A stretch of DNA of 64,000 nt from Pyropia yezoensis (Eukaryota; Rhodophyta; Bangiophyceae; Bangiales; Bangiaceae). Positions within the stretch are counted from its first letter, which is position 1, and every line of letters begins with the position of its first letter. Shown one piece after another: positions 9,614 to 20,089 of the stretch. The position numbers and the translations under genes are program-made. The notes beneath the pieces were generated by a model. It saw only the letters and a list, made by a program, of their open reading frames with translations, did no database searches and had not been told where the DNA came from. Where the stretch lies: assembly GCA_009829735.1 (NCBI GenBank), contig CM020618.1, forward strand, positions 36,990,894-37,054,893, written 5' to 3'.

Positions 9614-12061
9614 ATGTCCTATCCCCAGGTGCTTGAAGAGGAGGAAGACCTCCTGATCGGGGAGGAGATGGAGGACGACGCGCCTGTCGGTCCCGACGCC
9701 GCGCGTTACGGGGTGAGCTCGTCTGACGACGACGGGCCTGCGGTGTCCGTCCGTCTGTCGGCCGGAGGACTGTCGTCCGTGTGCAGCGGCACGACGGTGC
9801 CGTCGGCCGGAGGTCAACCCGGTGGTCAACCGCGCGTGGCGGCTTCTACCCCCTCTCTGCCGGCTGCCCGGATGGAGCCTGGTGCCGGTGCCGGCTCACC
9901 GCAGGTACCTCAAGATGGTGCGCCCTGCGGCGGAGGTGGCGACCCACAGCGGACTCCGGCTAGTCAAGGTGGTCCGGGGGTCCGGGCGGTGACTCCTCGA
10001 GGCGGTCCCGACGTTGACGCGGGTGGTGGTGGCGGTGCGACACCCGGTGCGGTGGGTCAAGACGGTGCGGGTGTCCGCACGGCCGGGGCTCCGGCTCCGG
10101 AGGCTGTCCAAGTGCCTTCCACTTCCGAGGCGGGGGCTACGCCGACGGGTGGTGCCGGCGCCGGTACCATACCTGCGGTGCCGCGGGTGTCGAGCGGTCA
10201 AGACGCTTCTTCTCCCATGGCGGTTGACACCGGGAGTTACTCCGGGCGGGCGCCCGCCCTTCTTCTTCCTCCTCGGCCTCGTCCATCTCCGACGTCGGCC
10301 CCTCTGCCGGTGGTGCGTCCCCCGGCGCCCCCGATTCTTCCTGGTCCTGCCCGGGTTGCCCCGTTGGGTGGCGGCGTCGCCGTGGCGGCGGGTCAACCCG
10401 CCATGTCGGTGTCCGACTTGGTGGCTCGGGTTCGAGGCCTCACGGTGCAAGAGTCGATGGAGTCCGATGGGCGTATGCGGGTGGACTTCCACCTGGTGCA
10501 TCCCCGTGGAGAATCCTCCCGGCGCGTCAAGGTGGACCCGTGCTGGGAGCGGGAGTTGGTGCGGCTGGTCAACCAGCCGAACGCGGTCCGGGTGGAACAC
10601 CATTGGATCCTGAGTCAGCCGGACGACCGGCATGCGCAGCTCTGGCGCACCCGGGTGGGACGGGGTGAGGTCTACCTCGACCCCAACTTCGGGGTCTGCG
10701 ACTTGATTGCCCCCGCGTTGCCGCGGGAGATTGACTACCCGGCTAGTGCTCGGGCGATTGCGGCGGCGGCGGAGCCGGTTGCGTTTGGGGAGACGGTGAG
10801 CCGTACCGGTCGGTATCCCGACTTTGACTACTACCCGGGAAAACCCCCGTATCTGTCGTTGACGGCTCCCTACCCGCCCATGGCGGGGTTGAAGTCGGCG
10901 TCGAGTTGGCGACGTAACCATGGTGTCATGGCCGATGCGTTCCGCACGGATATAACGTGTGCGTTGCAGACCGGCAACGGTCGTGCTCCGGTATACACTC
11001 CCGTGCGCCCGCCGCTATGGCAGGAGGGGTGGGAACCCGCCCCTGCTTTCCGGTTTGACACCGGCTCCTGCCTTCGCTACTTCGGGAGTGTGTTGGCCTC
11101 GCGACCGGTCCACCCGTTGCAGGGTACCTTCACCCTTGAGGTTACCCTCGGGCAGGCTTCATCCTTCTTGCTGTCCGTCCGCCGGCAGGGTCGTCTGTTT
11201 CATCTTCCGACGGGTGTCCGTCGGCACATCGCGCAGTTGGGCGTGGATCTGATAGCCGCCAAGACCGGGTTGGCCCGGGAGTTCGAAGCCCTGCTGGCTG
11301 TTCACGATGCCGTGAACTGGGCTGGGGTGTTGGAACTTCCCCCGTACCGGGACCCGCAGGCTGGGGCTTCCCCCTTGCCTCGTCACTCGTTGCGTGTCCG
11401 GCGTACTCAGCCGGGTGAGCCCAGTTGCCATGGGTGGGCATCCACCGAGGCTGTTGCTGACCTGGGTATTCCCATGGTTATCCATGACCCTCTTCAGGTC
11501 CTTGCTCCGTGGTTCGGTAACCCGATGCCGGCGGCGGTAGGCCGTCGTCCCCGAGAGTGGGGCTCTGTGGGTGGGGAGCGTGAGGTGTCCCGTCGTCGGG
11601 CGGAGTACCGCCGTGGTTACGGTGGAGCCCCTTCGGTAGGGTCCTACCGGGCCTCGTATCAGGTGCCACCGGCTCCGGTGGTAGCCGTGTCGGCTCCTGT
11701 GGCTCCTCTGGCTGCGCCAGTGTCACCTCCCGCCCCTGTCCTACATGACGGGGGTCCCCGTCTCTGGTATGAAGGCGTTGACGCCCTTGTTACCCGCGCA
11801 ATGCGTGGGGGTCTCTCTGTTAGCTGGGGGGATATCCCCCCAGGTGCTGCGCTGGTTGGGTCAGCGCGTTGCTTCGGTGGCGTGCTGGACCGCCTCCAGA
11901 AAGCTCTGGAGGACATGGAGGCTGGCCGCAGCACCCTCGTCCAGCTATGCACCGAGGTAACTCGGGTGGTCGACCGTCGTGACGTTGCCGACCGGTGGAG
12001 CACGGAGGTCTACGCGCTTACGCGTGAGTGGCCTCCCTCGGGCAGTGGGTCTACCCACTGA
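9614..12061 (+). CDS. F1 extra ORF, antisense and convergent to pol; unrecognised
   Basis: An open frame of 815 codons from the ATG at 9614 (MSYPQVLEEEED...). The frame stays open upstream to 9332, but this ATG is followed by the acidic, protein-like start. Residues about 1-260 are acidic then Gly/Pro/Ala-rich and look disordered. Residues about 270-630 look globular, with many Trp, Arg and Tyr. The C-terminal 100 residues form a small charged domain. It shares layout, not clear sequence, with the F2 ORF at 3259-5376. No catalytic or zinc motif is recognised. The mirrored copy differs at about ten residues. The frame looks whole. A structural or nucleic-acid-binding role is speculation. Confidence 0.6.
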   Translation: MSYPQVLEEEEDLLIGEEMEDDAPVGPDAARYGVSSSDDDGPAVSVRLSAGGLSSVCSGTTVPSAGGQPGGQPRVAASTPSLPAARMEPGAGAGSPQVPQDGAPCGGGGDPQRTPASQGGPGVRAVTPRGGPDVDAGGGGGATPGAVGQDGAGVRTAGAPAPEAVQVPSTSEAGATPTGGAGAGTIPAVPRVSSGQDASSPMAVDTGSYSGRAPALLLPPRPRPSPTSAPLPVVRPPAPPILPGPARVAPLGGGVAVAAGQPAMSVSDLVARVRGLTVQESMESDGRMRVDFHLVHPRGESSRRVKVDPCWERELVRLVNQPNAVRVEHHWILSQPDDRHAQLWRTRVGRGEVYLDPNFGVCDLIAPALPREIDYPASARAIAAAAEPVAFGETVSRTGRYPDFDYYPGKPPYLSLTAPYPPMAGLKSASSWRRNHGVMADAFRTDITCALQTGNGRAPVYTPVRPPLWQEGWEPAPAFRFDTGSCLRYFGSVLASRPVHPLQGTFTLEVTLGQASSFLLSVRRQGRLFHLPTGVRRHIAQLGVDLIAAKTGLAREFEALLAVHDAVNWAGVLELPPYRDPQAGASPLPRHSLRVRRTQPGEPSCHGWASTEAVADLGIPMVIHDPLQVLAPWFGNPMPAAVGRRPREWGSVGGEREVSRRRAEYRRGYGGAPSVGSYRASYQVPPAPVVAVSAPVAPLAAPVSPPAPVLHDGGPRLWYEGVDALVTRAMRGGLSVSWGDIPPGAALVGSARCFGGVLDRLQKALEDMEAGRSTLVQLCTEVTRVVDRRDVADRWSTEVYALTREWPPSGSGSTH

Positions 12062-12541
12062 GGAGTGCTATTGTTTGTGCGGGAGAGGGCCCCGGCAACC
12101 CTTATGGTAGCCGGGTAGTAGTGAGTATAAACTCATCCCCCGCTGGGGGCATTGCTTGCCTCTGTTTGCTGCCCTGGGGAGTACCCCTTCTGGCTCAGTG
12201 GTGCCTTGCCTCCCGTCCAACTTCTTCCGGTTGGTTCATGCTTGGGGAGGTTATCCTCCCTCACTTTGTGTCTTGGCTTTGGGAGGTCATCCTCCCGTGT
12301 AAGCCTCCTAGTTACTTCGATATTATCGGAGTTAGCCTTTACCTTTAAGTTACCTTATTAAGGTTCAGGTTTTTACTTAGTTACCTAAGCTTAGCTCTAC
12401 TTAGTTACCTAAGCTTGGTTCGACTTAGAAACCTAAGTCTGATTTGACTTAGAAACCTAAGTCTGCTTTAACCATGTCACACCCTACTTAGTAGGTATAA
12501 GCCTCACCCCCCAACAGCCGAAGTCGGTGTCGGTTGGGTTG
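12062..12541. repeat. Convergent intergenic region with 4 x 24-bp hairpin repeat (F1 left)
   Basis: Between the 3' ends of the extra ORF and pol. Four exact-period 24-bp units begin at 12375, 12399, 12423 and 12447. Each contains a small stem CTTAG...CTAAG around a loop of four bases. The first two units carry GTTAC-type and the last two AAAC-type loops. The position suggests a bidirectional transcript-end or polypurine/polypyrimidine-associated structure, which is inference. The same block lies at about 19681-19776 in the mirrored copy. Confidence 0.7.
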
Positions 12542-15500
12542 TTACAGTAGGCGTCGTCGCCTCATGTAAGGCATGAGTAGTTGGCGGGGTATATTTGCCG
12601 CCTGTTCCCAGGTGGGTGAGTCGTATCCGACCCACATAACCTTGACGTACCAGGGTCCTGGTAGGTCCGGGTCGGTGTGTCCGACCACGCTCTCTACTTG
12701 GTATGGAATCCCATCCGGTCCCACCGGGTCATCTGACCGGTGGGTTGTAAGAGCTTCATGTAGCAACCCAGCCGGTACCGGCTGAGGCTGTTCCGGCATC
12801 GGAGCAGGTGTGACGTCATTCATGCTGATGCGTTGAATCTCCGTATCGGAGTGTAAGATAACAGAGTGGTTATCTCTGTGGAGGATCTGGTACGGTCCCT
12901 TGACCGGTTGCATAAGCTTGTTCCCTCGGAACTTCTGGTGTCTGATATAGACCCAGTCACCTGTTACCAGGGTTGCGTTGCGCACCCGTAGTCGGGCGTC
13001 GAAGTTCTTCTTGTATCGAAGTTGTGTTCTGTCAAGGGCACCCTTGAGCTTAGGAATCATCCACGATAGCTTGGCCAACCAAGCTAGGTGGATGCGTTCG
13101 GCGGGTCGGCCCTTCGGTGTATCATACCGAGTGCACCTGCCTGGCGGCAGCGTCAGGTTACCGACGCCTAGTGGCATGACCCATTCCAGTGGGGCGATGT
13201 TGGTACTCCGATGTGGCCTGGACTTGTATGCCAGGGTGAGTACGGACAGAAGCCTGTCCCAAGTGTTCGTGTGCTCTGCCACGTAGCACTGTAGCATCTT
13301 AACGATGGTGCGGTTGAACCGCTCCACCTGCCCGTTGGACTGCGGGTGGTAGTCGGATGCCCGACGTGGTTCGATACCGAACACGCCCAGGACTTTAGTG
13401 CAGAATGCCGACGTAAGGTTTGCTCCGTTATCGGAGAGGAGTTGCTTCATGACTCCGTATGCACTGATCCAGTGGTCAACCACTGCGTTCATAATCGTGT
13501 ATGCCGTATCATTCGGGATGGCTGCCGCTCGTGACAGCTTGGTGAATCGGTCAGACATGACCAGGATGTACCTGTTCCCTTCTTCCGTTACCGGAAGTGG
13601 CCCGAGTATGTCGATAGCGACTTGCTCGTTGGGCCCATCGGGTGGGAATAGCTTCATGGCAGACGCCTGCCTATGTAGACTCATGCGGTTACGCGCACAG
13701 GGGTGGCATCCCCTTACGTGGTCGACCACGTCGACGGCCATTGCTGGCCAGTAGAAGAACCTTCGCATTGCTGCGAACATACGTGAACCCCCCGGGTGTC
13801 CGGCTGTAGGGTTCTCATGTTCTCGTTCCATGACGGCTTGCCGTAAGGACACGGGAACCACGACTTGATGTCGTCCATCGGCGGGTGCCCGCCGGTATAT
13901 GAGTCCGTCTTCGTTCTCGGAGAAGATGCCGGCCGTACCGGCCAGGAGGTTAGCACGATGACGTCTACAGTCATCGTCGTTGGCCTGTGCCTCGCGGAAG
14001 TCCGCGAGGGTCAATGGGCACGCAAGGTGTGCCATGGTATGGTCAGCCATACCCTGGGTAGCATTACCCACCATGCACACCGGTACCACCGGGATGTCCT
14101 CGTCCACCGGGCGGGTATCCCCGCTCGGGGTGTCGAGTCGAGACAACGCGTCTCCGAGGTGGTGGGTTGACCCAGCCTTATACACCGTGCGGTAGTCGTG
14201 CTCGGCCATCTTCAGCCTCCATCGGGCTAGCCTCCCATGGCTATCGGAATCCTTGTCACCAAGGTTGAGGAGCCATCGTAGGGGTTCGTGGTCGGACCTC
14301 ACGATGAACCTGGAGCCCTCCAGGTATGGACGGAGCAGTTGCACTGCCCATATAACTCCGAGGCATTCACGCTCGGTGGCACTATAGTTCCGCTCAGCCG
14401 GGTTGAGTGTCCGGCTGAAGTACCCTACCGGACGTAGGTCCGGGATAACGTTGTCGGTACCTATCAACGTCTCTCCCTGTAACAGGGTGCATCCCACTTG
14501 TGTATCACACGCATCGACATCGATGACGAAGGTACCCCGTCTATGCGGTAACGCAAGGACGGGTGGGGACAGTAGGGCTCGCTTCAGCGACTCGAATGCC
14601 TCCTCTTCGCTAGGCGAAGGGGGTTGGAGTACCTTGGGTAAGGTACTGCTCGTAAGAACCGTTAACGGTTTAGCTATCCGAGCGAAGTCCTTGACGAACC
14701 GTCGGTATACATTGCACATTCCCAGGAAGCTCTTGAGCTGCGTCTGGGTGTTAGGGAACCGGGCATCCCGGAGTGCCCGGGTATTGGCTTCGAGTACCCC
14801 TAGTTTACCAGGGGTTATCTGGTGGCCCAGATATTCGACCGTCTGTTGGAAGAAGGCGCACTTCTTCAGACGCAGGGTTACCCCGGCGTTCCTCAAGAGG
14901 GTGAGTACCTCGTCAACATGTTGTACATGGTCATCCATGTTACGCGAGAAGACGATGACGTCATCGAGGTACACTAGGCAGTTACGCCACTTCACCCCCG
15001 ACAGTATGATGTCGATAGCCCGCTGGAATGTAGCGGGGGCGTTGGACAATCCGAAGGGCATCCTTAGGAACTCGTACACTCCACTGTGACAGACGAATGC
15101 CGTCTTGGGGATATCCTCGTCCGCCACCGGGATCTGCCAGTATCCGGCGTTGCAGTCGATGGTGGTAAACACCGTAGCCTCCCCCAGGGAGTCGATGCAT
15201 TCATCCATCCTTGGTAAAGGGTATGAGTCCTTCTTGGTAACCAAGTTGAGGCGTCGATAATCGATGCAAAACCGAGGGGTTTGATCCTTCTTCGGCACAA
15301 TAACGACTGGGGCACCCCATTCCGACATCGAAGGTCGGATCACCTTAGCTTCACTCATCCTCTTCACTTCTCCATCAACGATCTCTCGTTGCATAGGTCC
15401 CGCTCGGTGCGGTTGTGACCGGGCGGGTCGTGCGCCTGGTACCAGGTCTATACGATGTTGGGTTGCCCCAATGGTCCCCAAGGCCCCGCCTGTCCACATA

Positions 15501-16950
15501 ACGTCATGCTTTCTTAGCATCCGTCGTACCCCTTCGGCTACCGAAGGGTGAAGGTGGTCGAGGTCAGCCTCGGCCAGTGCCTTCAAGGCCCTTGGTCCTT
15601 TGGCGGCAGGTCCGCCGGCGCCGCCGATGGGTTAGGCTTCCCGTCATCGGGTTGCTGTCGCTCGGTGGTCTCGGCGACCGCCAGTACTTCAAGTGGTTCC
15701 ACTTGACCTTCCTTATCAGGGGTAAGGATATCTCCTTCGTAGAGTTCGGCAATCCCGAGGATAGTTCCCTTCGGGAGGGTGACTGCCTTACGGCGGTAGT
15801 TCGCCATCACTAGGAGGGACGACCCTCCTGCTGGGAGGTCTATGAGACCGTTGGCCATGGTCAACCCATGGCGCTTGTACGTCCGTAGGTTGGACTGGAC
15901 TCTGCAGATGCCTGCGAGGTCGCAGTTAACCGGGAGGACTGTCTCTGACAACGGCTCAAAGCGAGTCCGCTTGGCCAACCGAAGTGTCTTCGGCTCGACG
16001 CTTGCGTACACCTCAGCCACGTTAACGTGGCTTCCTTGTAGCGTCAGGTCCCTGACGATAGCCGTGTGTCCTCGCTTCGTCCCGTCGGCTTCTTGAAGCT
16101 CGACGGTCCTCCGGCCTGGCCGGATTGCATCAACGTGAACGTTGATGAAGGTGCACCCCAGTATGCAGGGCACCGATAGCGTTTCACATACCAGGAAGTC
16201 AACTTCCGTGGTGAGATCCCCGATGGTAACCTGCAGCGACATCGCTGCGGTCGTACGAATGAGTCGACCATTCGCGTCCTTGATGGTGGGTCCCCGAGTC
16301 ACTCTGACTCGTGGAAGCCACTTGTCCGGGAGGGTATCCTTCCGGATAAGGTTGGGTCCAGCCCCGGTGTCCAGTACAGGGTAGTATGATCGTGTCGACT
16401 GGGGGTCAACCCCCAGGGTGGCTGATACCTTGAAGTTCTCCAAGGTAAACAACACATGTCCTACACCGATATCCGGTGTAGCTCGGGCATCCTGAACAGG
16501 GCCCTTGTCTGGTTCAACGTGACGGGGCTTCCCGTCCTCTCCTCCCAACCTTGGAGGTTGGCCATCAATCCCCTGACGCCGTGTCGTCGGGGCCGGAAGG
16601 TGTACCCGGGGGTTGATGCGGCGTCGGCTCAACCGCGCTCTCCGTGGGGCTTTCCCCGCGGTACTCCGGGGTGGCTTGCTTGGGTAACCCCAGCGCCCCC
16701 CGGTCATCCTTCCTCTTACTCGTTTCCCGCCCTTGGTAGGGTGCTGTCCGCCGGGACATCCGGCTGAGGAGGTGCCCCCTCGACGGCCAGTACTCCACCT
16801 GGAGCTGGCTGCCTACCCGGTGCGGGTCCGGGTGCTCGGCGGGATATCCCCCAGTAGATGCCTTGCGTTGCGCCGCTGCCCGCCGAGACTCCTCGGGGAT
16901 GAGTGGGCAGGAAGACACCCAGTGCTGGGGATCCCCACACAACATACACC
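12542..16950 (-). CDS. F1 pol: zinc knuckle, protease, RT, RNase H, integrase, chromodomain
   Basis: Reading leftward: a CCHC zinc knuckle (CMLCGDPQHWVSSC, near 16945-16904) from the gag end; an aspartic protease with VLDTGAGPNLI (near 16380); RT with CLVYLDDVIVFS (near 14955); RNase H; an integrase zinc-binding segment (CHPCARN) and core with LSDNGANL and SDYHPQSNGQVERF. The C-terminal chromodomain-like end is VKVMWVGYDSPTWE. The gag-protease and RT-integrase parts lie in different, slightly overlapping frames, as Ty3/gypsy elements often use recoding between such parts. The region looks largely whole. Confidence 0.88.
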
Positions 16951-17285
16951 CGGACGTGCCGGTCCCCCTTGAGTTCGCATCGGGGTAGCCCCGTAGCTAC
17001 GGTTGCCTCCCTCGGGCGCCCGAGTGCCTGCTCCCTGGTAGGCCTTGGGTCCTTGGGTCAACCGGAACATGGATTCCCCCAACCGGTTGGGTCGGCCCGC
17101 AATCTGCGGAGGTGCCTCCGTGCGCACCGCCCATGTTGGCAAGGGTTGGTGAGGGTTACCCGTCACCGGGGGAGTACCCCGTAGTCCGCACATACGGGAC
17201 GCGCCGTCCCGTGCCTTCGTTGACCTGGAACTGGGTTCCAGCCGGGGCGATGTACGCTACCGTACCATGTTCATCAATCACCGGC

Positions 17286-17785
17286 NNNNNNNNNNNNNNN
17301 NNNNNNNNNNNNNNNNNNNNNNNNNNNNNNNNNNNNNNNNNNNNNNNNNNNNNNNNNNNNNNNNNNNNNNNNNNNNNNNNNNNNNNNNNNNNNNNNNNNN
17401 NNNNNNNNNNNNNNNNNNNNNNNNNNNNNNNNNNNNNNNNNNNNNNNNNNNNNNNNNNNNNNNNNNNNNNNNNNNNNNNNNNNNNNNNNNNNNNNNNNNN
17501 NNNNNNNNNNNNNNNNNNNNNNNNNNNNNNNNNNNNNNNNNNNNNNNNNNNNNNNNNNNNNNNNNNNNNNNNNNNNNNNNNNNNNNNNNNNNNNNNNNNN
17601 NNNNNNNNNNNNNNNNNNNNNNNNNNNNNNNNNNNNNNNNNNNNNNNNNNNNNNNNNNNNNNNNNNNNNNNNNNNNNNNNNNNNNNNNNNNNNNNNNNNN
17701 NNNNNNNNNNNNNNNNNNNNNNNNNNNNNNNNNNNNNNNNNNNNNNNNNNNNNNNNNNNNNNNNNNNNNNNNNNNNNNNNNNNNN
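17286..17785. other. Assembly gap of exactly 500 N
   Basis: Exactly 500 undetermined bases, a conventional placeholder for unknown size. Sequence on both sides is F1 retroelement in opposite orientation, so the gap sits at the axis of a large inverted repeat. The real distance, and even adjacency of the two contigs, is unproven. Confidence 0.98.
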
Positions 17786-19609
17786 GTTATATGGGCAGTG
17801 CAACTGCTCCGTCCATACCTGGAGGGCTCCAGGTTCATCGTGAGGTCCCGGAACATCTATCCGAAACCCCTACGATGGCTCCTCAACCTTGGTGACAAGG
17901 ATTCCGATAGCCATGGGAGGCTAGCCCGATGGAGGCTGAAGATGGCCGAGCACGACTACCGCACGGTGTATAAGGCTGGGTCAACCCACCACCTCGGAGA
18001 CGCGTTGTCTCGACTCGACACCCCGAGCGGGGATACCCGCCCGGTGGACGAGGACATCCCGGTGGTACCGGTGTGCATGGTGGGTAATGCTACCCAGGGT
18101 ATGGCTGACCATACCATGGCACACCTTGCGTGCCCATTGACCCTCGCGGACTTCCGCGAGGCACAGGCCAACGACGATGACTGTAGACGTCATCGTGCTA
18201 ACCTCCTGGCCGGTACGGCCGGCATCTTCTCCGAGAACGAAGACGGACTCATATACCGGCGGGCACCCGCCGATGGACGACATCAAGTCGTGGTTCCCGT
18301 GTCCTTACGGCAAGCCGTCATGGAACGAGAACATGAGAACCCTACAGCCGGACACCCGGGGGGTTCACGTATGTTCGCAGCAATGCGAAGGTTCTTCTAC
18401 TGGCCAGCAATGGCCGTCGACGTGGTCGACCACGTAAGGGGATGCCACCCCTGTGCGCGTAACCGCATGAGTCTACATAGGCAGGCGTCTGCCATGAAGC
18501 TATTCCCACCCGATGGGCCCAACGAGCAAGTCGCTATCGACATACTCGGGCCACTTCCGGTAACGGAAGAAGGGAACAGGTACATCCTGGTCATGTCTGA
18601 CCGATTCACCAAGCTGTCACGAGCGGCAGCCATCCCGAATGATACGGCATACACGATTATGAACGCAGTGGTTGACCACTGGATCAGTGCATACGGAGTC
18701 ATGAAGCAACTCCTCTCCGATAACGGAGCAAACCTTACGTCGGCATTCTGCACTAAGGTCCTGGGCATGTTCGGTATCGAACCACGTCGGGCATCCGACT
18801 ACCACCCGCAGTCCAACGGGCAGGTGGAGCGGTTCAACCGCACCATCGTCAAGATGCTACAGTGCTACGTGGCAGAGCACACGAACACTTGGGACAGGCT
18901 TCTGTCCGTACTCACCCTGGCATACAATGCCAGGCCACATCGGAGTACCAACATCGCCCCACTGGAATGGGTCATGCCACTAGGCGTCGGTAACCTGACG
19001 CTGCCGCCAGGCAGGTGCACTCGGTATGATACACCGAAGGGCCGACCCGCCGAACGCATCCACCTAGCTTGGTTGGCCAAGCTATCGTGGATGATTCCTA
19101 AGCTCAAGGGTGCCCTTGACAGAACACAACTTCGATACAAGAAGAACTTCGACGCCCGACTACGGGTGCGCAACGCAACCCTGGTAACAGGTGACTGGGT
19201 CTATATCAGACACCAGAAGTTCCGAGGGAACAAGCTTATGCAACCGGTCAAGGGACCGTACCAGATCCTCCACAGAGATAACCACTCTGTTATCTTACAC
19301 TCCGATACGGAGATTCAACGCATCAGCATGAATGACGTCACACCTGCTCCGATGCCGGAACAGCCTCAGCCGGTACCGGCTGGGTTGCTACATGAAGCTC
19401 TTACAACCCACCGGTCAGATGACCCGGTGGGACCGGATGGGATTCCATACCAAGTAGAGAGCGTGGTCGGACACACCGACCCGGACCTACCAGGACCCTG
19501 GTACGTCAAGGTTATGTGGGTCGGATACGACTCACCCACCTGGGAACAGGCGGCAAATATACCCCGCCAACTACTCATGCCTTACATGAGGCGACGACGC
19601 CTACTGTAA
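17786..19609 (+). pseudogene. F1 pol 3' half (RNase H end, integrase, chromodomain), right copy
   Basis: Begins at the gap inside RNase H and continues through the integrase and chromodomain-like C-terminus to 19609. It is near identical to 12542-14356. It is incomplete only because the gap removes its 5' half, and shows a small local difference close to the gap edge. Confidence 0.85.
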
Positions 19610-20089
19610 CAACCCAACCGACTCCGACTTCGGCTGTTGGGGGGTGAGGCTTATACCTACTAAGTAGGGTGTGACATGGTTAAAGCAGACTTAGGTTTCT
19701 AAGTCAAATCAGACTTAGGTTTCTAAGTCGAACCAAGCTTAGGTAACTAAGTAGAGCTAAGCTTAGGTAACTAAGTAAAAACCTGAACCTTAATAAGGTA
19801 ACTTAAAGGTAAAGGCTAACTCCGATAATATCGAAGTAACTAGGAGGCTTACACGGGAGGATGACCTCCCAAAGCCAAGACACAAAGTGAGGGAGGATAA
19901 CCTCCCCAAGCATGAACCAACCGGAAGAAGTTGGACGGGAGGCAAGGCACCACTGAGCCAGAAGGGGTACTCCCCAGGGCAGCAAACAGAGGCAAGCAAT
20001 GCCCCCAGCGGGGGATGAGTTTATACTCACTACTACCCGGCTACCATAAGGGTTGCCGGGGCCCTCTCCCGCACAAACAATAGCACTCC
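19610..20089. repeat. Convergent intergenic region with 4 x 24-bp hairpin repeat (F1 right)
   Basis: Inverse counterpart of 12062-12541. Hairpin units start near 19689, 19713, 19737 and 19761 with the same 24-bp period. Confidence 0.7.

Larger units (their letters stand above)
8931..17285 (-). mobile_element. Ty3/gypsy chromovirus-like element F1, left copy, cut by gap
   Basis: Strand is that of pol. From left to right: about 680 bp of leader/terminal sequence (8931-9613); a plus-strand extra ORF (9614-12061); a 480-bp convergent intergenic stretch with four 24-bp hairpin repeats; pol (12542 to about 16700, minus); and the gag zinc knuckle (about 16950). The element runs into the 500-N gap, so gag N-terminus and 5' LTR are unseen. 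The coding parts visible look whole. About 99% identity to the mirrored copy indicates youth or a recent duplication. Confidence 0.85.

Noticed and set aside
12375-12470. CRISPR-like array
   Set aside because: Units are contiguous 24-bp tandem repeats without unique spacers, inside a eukaryotic retroelement.
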